Assembly (NCBI GenBank): GCA_946482355.1
Contig: CAMLRE010000096.1
Span: 1 to 7,459, forward strand
Direction of reading: 5' to 3'
Origin: an uncultured Bdellovibrio sp.
GTDB lineage: Bacteria > Bdellovibrionota > Bdellovibrionia > Bdellovibrionales > Bdellovibrionaceae
DNA length: 7,459 nt
The notes beneath the pieces were generated by a model. It ran no database searches. It worked only from the letters and a program-made list of their open reading frames with translations, and was not told the DNA's origin. Within the stretch, counting starts at the first letter, position 1; the number at the start of each line of letters is the position of its first letter. This document shows, piece by piece, positions 1-6,158 of this stretch. The position numbers were made by a program, and so were the translations under genes.

Positions 1-172
1 GACTGACTTTAGCAACATCACTGCCGGCCAAAGCATTAATCAATGAAGATTTTCCAGCGTTGGATCTTCCAACGAAGGCGACTTCTTTCTTTTTATGTAC
101 GGGATAATCAGGAGGCAGGAAGGCACTCTTGATGTAAGTGACTTTGTGCTTTTTCTTTTTCTGAACGGGCAT
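1..172 (-). CDS. engB: Ribosome biogenesis GTP-binding protein EngB (YihA/YsxC), N-terminal part
   Basis: This is the first 57 codons of a gene that continues beyond the left edge. The visible protein starts [10 protein letters not shown] and contains [16 protein letters not shown] at about residues 33-48, the G1/P-loop of the TrmE-Era-EngA-EngB-Septin GTPases. GRSNAGKSS, preceded by a short strand ending in VAF, is characteristic of the EngB subfamily. Family knowledge: EngB is a small essential GTPase acting in late assembly of the large ribosomal subunit in the cytoplasm. The basic run KKKKHK before the conserved core is an extra N-terminal stretch. The ATG at 172 is the only plausible start before the conserved core, although no Shine-Dalgarno sequence is visible. 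The gene is divergent from the sigma54 activator. In E. coli engB (yihA) also lies close to polA, and polA is about 3 kb away here. The identification is firm; only the N-terminus can be judged. Confidence 0.93.
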   Translation of the reverse strand, partial: MPVQKKKKHKVTYIKSAFLPPDYPVHKKKEVAFVGRSNAGKSSLINALAGSDVAKVS

Positions 173-223
173 GATCTATATTATGTCTAAATATTTAATT
201 TCTCAAATCTTAGATTTTTTTGA

Positions 224-243
224 CCGAATTTTTAAAAAATCGG
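224..243. repeat. Near-perfect palindrome in the engB/activator divergent region
   Basis: A 20-bp dyad with arms CCGAATTTTT and AAAAAATCGG and no spacer. The arms are complementary except for one A-A mismatch at the fifth position. It lies between two divergent genes, so it could be a protein-binding operator. The central T5/A5 tract could also simply be bent DNA. No function can be assigned from sequence alone. Confidence 0.5.
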
Positions 244-255
244 ACTACTTAAAGC

Positions 256-290
256 TCTATTCAAATTTAAGGCATTTTTAGCTGAATAGA
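256..290. repeat. Spaced inverted repeat upstream of the sigma54-like promoter
   Basis: Perfect 8-bp arms TCTATTCA (256-263) and TGAATAGA (283-290) are separated by 19 bp. The right arm ends 4 bp before the -24 element of the candidate promoter. The geometry suits a dimeric regulator binding site, possibly for the activator encoded next to it. Enhancer sites for sigma54 activators usually lie further upstream, so a repressor or autoregulatory site is equally possible. Inference only. Confidence 0.45.
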
Positions 291-294
291 CTCT

Positions 295-309
295 TGGCGC
301 AGCCTTTGA
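295..309 (+). promoter_or_regulatory. Candidate sigma54 (-24/-12) promoter of the activator gene
   Basis: TGGCGCA, four bases, then TTGA matches the layout of the sigma54 consensus TGGCACG-N4-TTGC. The GG and the spacing are kept, but the usual C at -12 is A. Transcription would start near 321, giving a leader of about 36 bases before the ATG at 357. The downstream gene itself encodes a sigma54 activator, which makes autoregulation plausible. The -12 mismatch keeps confidence low, and no convincing sigma70 promoter was found in the same stretch. Confidence 0.35.
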
Positions 310-343
310 AATAGGCCATTCGCACGTTAATGAAACCGTGTTT

Positions 344-352
344 AAGAGGGAG
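344..352 (+). promoter_or_regulatory. Ribosome binding site deciding the activator start at 357
   Basis: AAGAGGGAG contains a GAGG core at 346-349, seven bases before the ATG at 357. The alternative in-frame ATG at 330 has no purine-rich sequence upstream and would add nine residues (MKPCLRGRI) ahead of the FHA fold. The start at 357 is therefore preferred. Confidence 0.75.
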
Positions 353-356
353 AATT

Positions 357-1631
357 ATGAAATACGCATTAGAACTACAAGATGGCTCAAATCAACGCTG
401 GGAAATCACAAACTACACAACTATTGGAAGCGATAACAGTTGCCCGATTCATGTTCAATTGCCAGGTGTTTCAGGCCGCCACTTTCGTGTCGAAGTTAAA
501 AACGAGAAACTTTATGTTCGTGATTTAATGTCGGCCGAAGGCACTTTCGTTAACAGTGCACAAATCTTAGAAAGTATTCTTTCTGATGGCGATCTTATTT
601 CTGCAGGCTACGCAGACTTCGTCGTTCACGATTTAGAAAAAGCAAAAAACCAATTTCCGTTAAGTTCTAAATCAGAGTTTTGGAACCAACATCTACAAAC
701 TTTAGGTTCTGTGGCTGAAACTGATCACCCCGTTTTATTACTAGGCCCATCAGGTACCGGTAAAGATGTTTTAGCAAAAAATTTACATCAAGCTTCGTTA
801 CGCGTGAAAGCTCCTTTTTTAAGTGTGAACTGTTCAGCTTTAACTGAAACATTAATTGAAAGTGAATTATTCGGTCACGTGCGCGGAAGTTTCACCGGTG
901 CTATTTCTGATCGCAAAGGAGCTTTTGAAGCCGCTCGTGGGGGCACGTTATTCTTAGATGAAATCGGTGATTTATCTTACGGTCTGCAAGCTAAACTTTT
1001 ACGTGCTATTGAAAACGCCGAGATTCGCCCGGTGGGTTCTGACCGCATTATTAAAACTGATGTTCGTATCATCGCAGCTACTCATCAAAATATTTTACAA
1101 AAAATTGAAGAAGGCACATTTCGTTCAGATTTATACTTTCGTTTAAATGTTATTACTGTTGATGTTCCCAGGTTAAAAGATCGTATTGAAGACTTTGATG
1201 AATTACTTTTTTCATTCGCGCGCCAGATGAAAGTTCGTTTTTCTTACAATGCGATTGTACGCTTACGTAAACATGACTGGCCGGGCAATATTCGTGAATT
1301 AAAAAACTTGGTGGCCCGCGCTTCAGCTTTATACCCGAAAGCTTACATCACTGAAGAACATATTGATCTTTTATTAAATAAACGTGATCGTTTGGCTTCG
1401 GTCACTACTGTAACCCCTGGAGTAAGCGACGGTCGATATGTGATCCCGCAATCTGTAGGCACACAGTCATTGTCTGTCATTCGTGAAATCGAAAAACAAA
1501 TGATCATAAAACGCCTGGCCGCTAATCATGGTAATCAAAAACTAACAGCCCTTGATTTAGGAATGCCGAAATCGACATTACATGATCGTATTAAAAATTA
1601 CGGTATTGATGTGAAGCAGTTTAAGGCGTAG
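357..1631 (+). CDS. FHA-domain sigma54-dependent transcriptional activator (AAA+, Fis-type HTH)
   Basis: A 424-residue enhancer-binding protein that would remodel sigma54-RNA polymerase using ATP. An FHA domain covers about residues 15-92, with S39, H42 and N66 at the usual phosphothreonine-pocket positions; the residue after the conserved glycine (IGS, 23-25) is Ser rather than Arg. The AAA+ domain covers about 105-335. It has Walker A GPSGTGKD at 130-137, the sigma54-contacting loop as GSFTGA at 177-182 instead of the usual GAFTGA, Walker B TLFLDE at 197-202, arginine-finger segment FRSDLYFR at 255-262, and WPGNIREL at 308-315. A Fis-like HTH lies at about 376-416. There is no receiver domain, so the likely input is a threonine-phosphorylated partner made by an unseen kinase. 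A sigma54-like element lies upstream and may be autoregulated. The gene converges on the FliL-like gene with a 5-bp gap. Target genes are unknown. Family assignment is very firm. Confidence 0.95.
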   Translation: MKYALELQDGSNQRWEITNYTTIGSDNSCPIHVQLPGVSGRHFRVEVKNEKLYVRDLMSAEGTFVNSAQILESILSDGDLISAGYADFVVHDLEKAKNQFPLSSKSEFWNQHLQTLGSVAETDHPVLLLGPSGTGKDVLAKNLHQASLRVKAPFLSVNCSALTETLIESELFGHVRGSFTGAISDRKGAFEAARGGTLFLDEIGDLSYGLQAKLLRAIENAEIRPVGSDRIIKTDVRIIAATHQNILQKIEEGTFRSDLYFRLNVITVDVPRLKDRIEDFDELLFSFARQMKVRFSYNAIVRLRKHDWPGNIRELKNLVARASALYPKAYITEEHIDLLLNKRDRLASVTTVTPGVSDGRYVIPQSVGTQSLSVIREIEKQMIIKRLAANHGNQKLTALDLGMPKSTLHDRIKNYGIDVKQFKA

Positions 1632-1636
1632 TCGCT

Positions 1637-2437
1637 TTATGGCTTTATGACAAAATTTTTATAATAAACTTTGCGGATTTGACCGTCGGTTAAGTTCGCA
1701 TTGATTTTTGCTAAAATCGCCTCGCTTAACTCTTGTTTGCCGGTGGCCGTTTCAAGATCATCATAAGAAAAATCTTCAGTCACACGCAAAATCAAATCAC
1801 GAAATTCAGCTTCGCGGTCTTTAATTTCAACAATGGGATCATTTGAAACACCCTGAATCACAATTTCAAAAGAAATCATCGGATTATTTGATGAATTTTC
1901 TGAAGGACGCAAATTCGTTGTCATTTTAACTAACGACATCACATTTTTTGAAAAACGAACATTATCGTAATAAGGTTCAACCTTTTCTAGCATGTCGTAA
2001 TCATGAGGTTGCACGCCAAGATCTGAGTAAGACGTCAGAAATAACTTTGTTTCGCCATGCCAGAAATGGGCTTTGTACAATTTAAAAATACCAAAACTAA
2101 GTCCTGCAAAAACAATCCAAAACCCGATCGCTTGTTTCGGGTACTTGTGAACCATTAAAGGTTTTACAAGTAACCCAAAAAATGGCGATTGCATTAGGCG
2201 TGAACTAAATAGCGAACCATAGAATTTACTAAAACCTGTCGCTGCCTGTGCGGCTGAAGTTTCAGGTAACGAGTCGTCAACAGCGGCATTTTCAATGCTG
2301 ATATCGCCTACGTTTTTCATGAACTCTGGATCTTCTTCTTTTAAAACTTCTTCCAGAAACTGCAGATTTTCGGCTGACTTTTGTTCGTCTTCGGCCTCGA
2401 GATGTTTCTCAAATTTTAGTTTAAAAATATCCAACAT
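1637..2437 (-). CDS. FliL-domain single-pass membrane protein with long cytoplasmic N-terminus
   Basis: A 266-residue protein. Residues 1-100 are hydrophilic, with an acidic, helix-prone part at about 10-45. One membrane segment lies at about 103-120 (IGFWIVFAGLSFGIFKLY), flanked by lysines. The periplasmic part carries a FliL-like domain at about 135-266; its signature is VEIKDREAEFRDLIL at 203-217, SYDDLETATGKQELSEAIL at 224-242 and KVYYKNFVI at the C-terminus. Family knowledge: FliL sits around the flagellar stator MotAB and affects torque and swarming; its domain resembles stomatin/SPFH modules. Typical FliL has only a short cytoplasmic tail, so the roughly 100-residue N-terminus is unusual. 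No flagellar genes are adjacent, so this may be a paralogue serving another motor or a membrane ion channel. The ATG follows GAGG with only one base between, a tight spacing; a TTG at the next codon would be better spaced. The domain call is fairly confident, the exact role is not. Confidence 0.75.
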   Translation of the reverse strand: MLDIFKLKFEKHLEAEDEQKSAENLQFLEEVLKEEDPEFMKNVGDISIENAAVDDSLPETSAAQAATGFSKFYGSLFSSRLMQSPFFGLLVKPLMVHKYPKQAIGFWIVFAGLSFGIFKLYKAHFWHGETKLFLTSYSDLGVQPHDYDMLEKVEPYYDNVRFSKNVMSLVKMTTNLRPSENSSNNPMISFEIVIQGVSNDPIVEIKDREAEFRDLILRVTEDFSYDDLETATGKQELSEAILAKINANLTDGQIRKVYYKNFVIKP

Positions 2438-2548
2438 GCCTCATAGGTTACATTTGGATCTTTTTAAAAGCCAGCGACCCTCTTACCTTCGTCCAGAAAA
2501 ATGAAAAACCAAGGCACGATGCCCCTAGATATTTTAAGATAAAAGAGT

Positions 2549-3220
2549 ATGAAAAACTCATTATTATTGGGCTCTGTTGTCGTTGGACTATTATCACTTT
2601 CTTCATGCGCTGGCTGGTTAAGAACGGCTTCGCGCCCTGAACTGGCTGACACTGAAAAAGAACGTGTTAGCCGTCAAACGGAAAAAGCTGATCCAACAAA
2701 AGATCCTGATAAATTATCTGATAAAGATTTAGAAAAATACGCTTACGAACTGGGTTTAGACCCTAAAAAACCATTAACTGCAACGGAACAAAAAGAAGTA
2801 ATGAATCGCAGACGCCTTCGTCAACTTGAGCGTGGTTTAGATTCTCCGAAAGAGCGCGTAAATTATTCGAAAGTTTTACCGCTTTTTGCCAATGACCAAG
2901 AAAAAATTGATTACTTATCAATTCCGTCATTAGAAGGCCGTCAGGCATGGGTAAACCGCAATAAACTTTGGAACCGCGATAAAACAAATCCAGATCTTAT
3001 GGCTGTCGCTGAAGCGCAAGATATTACTCTGGGTATGTCACAAGAATTAGTTCGTAAAAGCTGGGGCGAACCTACGCAAGTTGAACACAGTGGTAATCCG
3101 ATTTATAAAAACGAACGCTGGAAATATATTCGCGATTTACCAACAACAAGTGGTTACAAACGCGAACGCAGGTACGTTTACTTCGAAGGTGGCCGCGTAG
3201 TTGGCTGGGAAACGGAATAA
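2549..3220 (+). CDS. Lipoprotein with BamE/SmpA-like C-terminal region
   Basis: A 223-residue protein with a lipoprotein signal: MKNS, a hydrophobic core at about 5-18, and lipobox LSSC with the acylated cysteine at residue 20. Ala follows the cysteine rather than Asp, so outer-membrane sorting is expected by the usual Lol rule. Residues 30-100 are highly charged (Lys/Glu/Asp-rich) and probably extended or helical. Residues 155-223, from DITLGMSQELVRKSWGEP through NERWKYI to RRYVYFEGGRVVGWE, have the layout of BamE/SmpA-type small domains: a helix starting with GMS, then a three-strand sheet in which Trp/Tyr strands end in a F-x-x-G-x-V-x-G/W turn. BamE itself is shorter and assists the outer-membrane beta-barrel assembly complex; this protein need not share that job. 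A weak ribosome site AAAAGAG lies just before the ATG. It is divergent from the FliL-like gene and converges on polA. The lipoprotein call is firm; the domain resemblance is inference. Confidence 0.8.
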   Translation: MKNSLLLGSVVVGLLSLSSCAGWLRTASRPELADTEKERVSRQTEKADPTKDPDKLSDKDLEKYAYELGLDPKKPLTATEQKEVMNRRRLRQLERGLDSPKERVNYSKVLPLFANDQEKIDYLSIPSLEGRQAWVNRNKLWNRDKTNPDLMAVAEAQDITLGMSQELVRKSWGEPTQVEHSGNPIYKNERWKYIRDLPTTSGYKRERRYVYFEGGRVVGWETE

Positions 3221-3250
3221 AATAGCGGTCTGATATTTTATTCCCCGTTT
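3210..3250. terminator. Bidirectional terminator-like hairpin between the lipoprotein gene and polA
   Basis: Arms 3210-3224 and 3234-3250 pair over 15 bp: AAACGG with CCGTTT and AATAAAATA with TATTTTATT, with a two-C bulge (3243-3244) and a 9-base loop. Without the bulge, an alternative register gives 11 perfect pairs (3214-3224 with 3234-3244). The left arm includes the lipoprotein stop codon TAA (3218-3220), and the polA stop is a few bases beyond the right arm. The position between convergent genes fits a shared terminator, although there is no clean downstream U-tract in either direction. Confidence 0.6.
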
Positions 3251-3255
3251 ATCTG

Positions 3256-5859
3256 CTAGTGAGCTTGATCCCAGTTTTCGCCGATCGATGAATTTACTTT
3301 CAGCGGTACTTTAAATTTCGCTACATTTTCCATGATCGCGCGAATGCGGGCGGCATTCATCTCTAAAACTTCTGGCTGACCTTCAAAAATCAACTCATCG
3401 TGCACTTGTAATAATAAATTCACTTCGATTTTATCCTGCACAACCGCACGCTGCACATCAATCATCGCCATTTTCATTAAATCGCTGGCAGTTCCTTGAA
3501 TAGGTGCATTGATAGCGGCACGTTCGCCGAATTTTTTAACCATAGCATTTGTTGAATCAAGTTCAGTTAAATAACGACGGCGACCGAATAACGTTTCAAC
3601 ATATTTTTTCTGATGCGCTTCTTCGATGGTGTTTTCGATATAATCTTTAATGCCGCTAAATTTTTTAAAATAACGATCGATAATATCTTTTGATTCAGTA
3701 CGTGAAATTCCCAGCGTTTCAGCTAAGCCGTAAGCTCCTTGGCCGTAGGCAATACCAAAGTTCACTGCTTTGGCGATACGACGATGCTCTTTCGTGACAG
3801 CATTTACTGCCACACCAAAAACTTCGGCCGCTGTAGCCGCATGAATATCTAAATCTTCTTGAAAAGCTTTAATTAAACCCTGGTCATTAGAAATATGCGC
3901 TAAAACACGTAACTCGATTTGTGAATAATCCAGCGACAATAATTTTTTACCTTTATCAGCGATAAAAGCCTGGCGCACTTTGCGGCCTTTTTCAGTTTTG
4001 ATCGGAATATTTTGTAAGTTCGGATCAACACTTGAAAGACGGCCCGTCGCTGTATAAGCCTGATTAAAATGTGTGTGCAATCTTGCGTGAGCATCGACCA
4101 TTTCAGGTAAAGCATCAACGTAAGTTGATTTTAGCTTTGATAATTCGCGGTAGTTCATCAGTAACTGCGCGATCGGGTGATTTAACTTTTCTAAAACTTC
4201 GTTATCTGTTGAATACCCGGTTTTAGTTTTTTTAATCACTTCTAAACCCAGGCGTTCGAATAAAATAACACCTAATTGTTTAGGCGAACCGATATTAAAT
4301 TTTTCACCGGCAATTGAATGAATCTCTGTTTCTAATTTATTTAAGTCGTCTGCTAATTCTTTAGAGAAAACAGCTAGTTCGGCTGTATCTAGCTTAATGC
4401 CCGTTTTTTCCATAGCGTACAGAATTGGAATTAATGGCTTTTCTAGTTTTTCATAAATCGTCAGTAAATCTTTTTCGCGGATTTCTTTTTGCACCACGAT
4501 TGATAACTGCACCAAAGCATCGACCAGTTTTACGATATCGACTGGTTGTTTAGCTTCTGGTTTTAAATCAATATCTAAAAAGTCTTTTACCACTTCAACC
4601 GGATCAAGCATGTCTTGTGATTTTAAACAGTAAGCTAAAAGCATCATGTCCCAGTCGATTTGCGCCGTTAAGGCTTCTTCAACTGTTAAATTAAGATCAG
4701 TCCATACTTTTTTAATATCAAAACCCGACCACGTTAAATTTTTGTAATCAAGTTTGGCGTCGGCCACCGGAGCGATAAAATAATCGAAATTATTAAAGCA
4801 GATACAAATTTGTTCGTTCGCTGTGAAAGTAAAAAACTTTTCATTTTTAATACGGTGCTGAACGATGGCAGCATCCCATGTTTGCGCTTTAAGTTCAGCA
4901 GCTACGCTGCTGTTTGAACCCACTGTAGGCCCTGGCGCTGCAGGAGTTGCAAACTTCGGCTCTGCGCCCGTGATTTTGTGGCCATCGCCTTTTTTCATGT
5001 TGGTTTGGCCATCACCTAAAAGACTTTTTTCAAAAGATTTAAAATTTAAATCCTGCAAGAAAGCACGCAGCTCTTCAGTTTTAAAATCTTTGATGATGTA
5101 GTCATCCATTGTTTTTCCGGTTTTTACATCGGTCACAATCGTCACTAATTTTTTTGAAATAAAAGCATCATCTTTTGATTTGATTAATTTTTCTTTAACG
5201 CCTGCAGGAGCCACTTTGTCGATATTTTCGTAAATCTGTTCAAGGGTTCCGTAAGTTTCAATTAACTTCTGCGCCCCTTTCGGGCCAATACCAGCCACAC
5301 CTGGAACGTGATCAGATGTATCACCTGTGATGGCTAAGAAATCGATAAATTGATTTGGATAAACGCCGTGTTTTTCTTTAACTGCATCAATCGTATAAAC
5401 GAATTCTTTCATCGTGTCGTAAAGAAAAATATTTTCGTTTACTAACTGGCTAAAATCTTTATCGCCACTGACGATATAAACTTGGTACCCTTCACCGGCC
5501 GCTTGTTTGGCGATTGTTCCGATTAAATCATCGGCTTCGTAACCTGGCACTTCGATATCAGCAATACCGAATAAGTCAGCCACCTGTTTTAAGTATGGCA
5601 TTTGCACTTGTAAATCATCAGGCATTTCAGTGCGGTTAGCTTTGTAATCTGTGTAAAGGTCTTTTCTGAATGACGGTTCTTTTCTGTCGTAACAAAACAC
5701 CATGTGGTCAGGATTTTTTTCTTTGAACAGTTTTACGATCATTGAAATAAAACCGTAAACCGCGTTGACCGGAACACCTTTTGTCGAAGACAAAGGGCGA
5801 ATGGCGTAGAACGCACGAAAAAACATAGAGCTCACATCAACAAGGTAGATTTTCTTCAT
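3256..5859 (-). CDS. polA: DNA polymerase I (5' nuclease plus polymerase, degenerate proofreading domain)
   Basis: An 867-residue family A DNA polymerase of normal length, used in Okazaki-fragment maturation and excision repair. The 5' nuclease/flap domain is about residues 1-285: metal-binding acidic residues at D8, YEADD 107-111, SGDKD 131-135 and GDTSD 179-183, followed by the helix-hairpin-helix VAGIGPKGAQKL at 188-199. A Pro/Ala/Gly-rich linker spans about 283-325. The 3'-5' exonuclease-like domain, about 326-470, lacks the FDTET metal site (FFTFTA at 342-347 instead) and the usual exo II Asp (SGFDIKKVW at 378-386), so proofreading is expected to be absent, as in Taq and Bacillus Pol I. 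The polymerase domain, about 475-867, has motif A DYSQIELR 644-651, O-helix RRIAKAVNFGIAYG 693-706 and motif C QVHDE 818-822, all with their catalytic residues. The start MKKIYLVD is canonical. The ribosome site is poor: AGG directly abuts the ATG. The 78-residue gene lies 62 bp upstream on the same strand and may be cotranscribed. Confidence 0.98.
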   Translation of the reverse strand: MKKIYLVDVSSMFFRAFYAIRPLSSTKGVPVNAVYGFISMIVKLFKEKNPDHMVFCYDRKEPSFRKDLYTDYKANRTEMPDDLQVQMPYLKQVADLFGIADIEVPGYEADDLIGTIAKQAAGEGYQVYIVSGDKDFSQLVNENIFLYDTMKEFVYTIDAVKEKHGVYPNQFIDFLAITGDTSDHVPGVAGIGPKGAQKLIETYGTLEQIYENIDKVAPAGVKEKLIKSKDDAFISKKLVTIVTDVKTGKTMDDYIIKDFKTEELRAFLQDLNFKSFEKSLLGDGQTNMKKGDGHKITGAEPKFATPAAPGPTVGSNSSVAAELKAQTWDAAIVQHRIKNEKFFTFTANEQICICFNNFDYFIAPVADAKLDYKNLTWSGFDIKKVWTDLNLTVEEALTAQIDWDMMLLAYCLKSQDMLDPVEVVKDFLDIDLKPEAKQPVDIVKLVDALVQLSIVVQKEIREKDLLTIYEKLEKPLIPILYAMEKTGIKLDTAELAVFSKELADDLNKLETEIHSIAGEKFNIGSPKQLGVILFERLGLEVIKKTKTGYSTDNEVLEKLNHPIAQLLMNYRELSKLKSTYVDALPEMVDAHARLHTHFNQAYTATGRLSSVDPNLQNIPIKTEKGRKVRQAFIADKGKKLLSLDYSQIELRVLAHISNDQGLIKAFQEDLDIHAATAAEVFGVAVNAVTKEHRRIAKAVNFGIAYGQGAYGLAETLGISRTESKDIIDRYFKKFSGIKDYIENTIEEAHQKKYVETLFGRRRYLTELDSTNAMVKKFGERAAINAPIQGTASDLMKMAMIDVQRAVVQDKIEVNLLLQVHDELIFEGQPEVLEMNAARIRAIMENVAKFKVPLKVNSSIGENWDQAH

Positions 5860-5921
5860 CCTGTGAATCTACCTTTGCGCTGTGGCTATGTCATTTTAGT
5901 TATTTTTTTAAAGCGGTGAGC

Positions 5922-6158
5922 CTATTGTTTGATTGTTTCTGCAGATTGAAGATTGCGATGAACGCGATCAAATTGTTCATGGTTTTTTAGCTCTGTCCAT
6001 GAATCACATAAAGCATCTAATTTAAGATTTTCTGAATATTCGCTGACCTGTTTGTTTAAAATTTGGGGATCAATTTGACCTAATTCCATACGGCGTTTTA
6101 ATTCAGATTTTGTAAGGCCTAAAACTAATGATAAGTGTTCTAATTTCATAGGACTCAT
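5922..6158 (-). CDS. Small hypothetical protein (78 residues)
   Basis: I do not recognise this protein. It is a soluble, charged, probably all-helical protein of 78 residues with no signal peptide or membrane segment. Residues 4-36 (KLEHLSLVLGLTKSELKRRMELGQI, then DPQIL) read like two or three short helices with an LGLTKSEL turn, reminiscent of a helix-turn-helix or a small adaptor; this is only suggestive. Codon use resembles the neighbours, and the strand, spacing and position between ftsB and polA support a real gene. Two starts are possible: ATG at 6158 (MSPMKLE) and ATG at 6149 (MKLE). Neither has a Shine-Dalgarno sequence. A promoter-like pair immediately upstream would start transcription near 6152, which favours the inner ATG on an almost leaderless message. 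A 6-bp dyad overlaps the -10. Confidence 0.6.
   Translation of the reverse strand: MSPMKLEHLSLVLGLTKSELKRRMELGQIDPQILNKQVSEYSENLKLDALCDSWTELKNHEQFDRVHRNLQSAETIKQ

Noticed and set aside
178..206. Minus-strand TTGAGA-N17-TAATAT as an engB promoter
   Set aside because: The -10 matches consensus at only four positions in AT-rich DNA, and the transcript would start at the ATG itself; too weak to annotate.
330..356. Upstream ATG giving the activator nine extra residues
   Set aside because: No ribosome site precedes 330, while GAGG is well placed before the ATG at 357, and the FHA fold starts naturally with MKYALEL.
2513..2523. Small hairpin GGCA-CGA-TGCC upstream of the lipoprotein gene
   Set aside because: Only four base pairs, not next to any gene end or a T-tract that would make a terminator.
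2438..2548. Search for sigma54, sigma28 or sigma70 promoters in the FliL-like/lipoprotein divergent region
   Set aside because: No hexamer pair or -24/-12 pair with acceptable match and spacing was found on either strand, so nothing is annotated.
2464..2652. Minus-strand open frame of 62 codons over the lipoprotein start
   Set aside because: It overlaps the signal-peptide coding region of a clear lipoprotein and the divergent intergenic region, with no recognisable protein features.
4865..5101. Plus-strand open frame of 78 codons inside polA
   Set aside because: It is the antisense shadow of the polA linker and nuclease-domain end; composition follows from the opposite strand.
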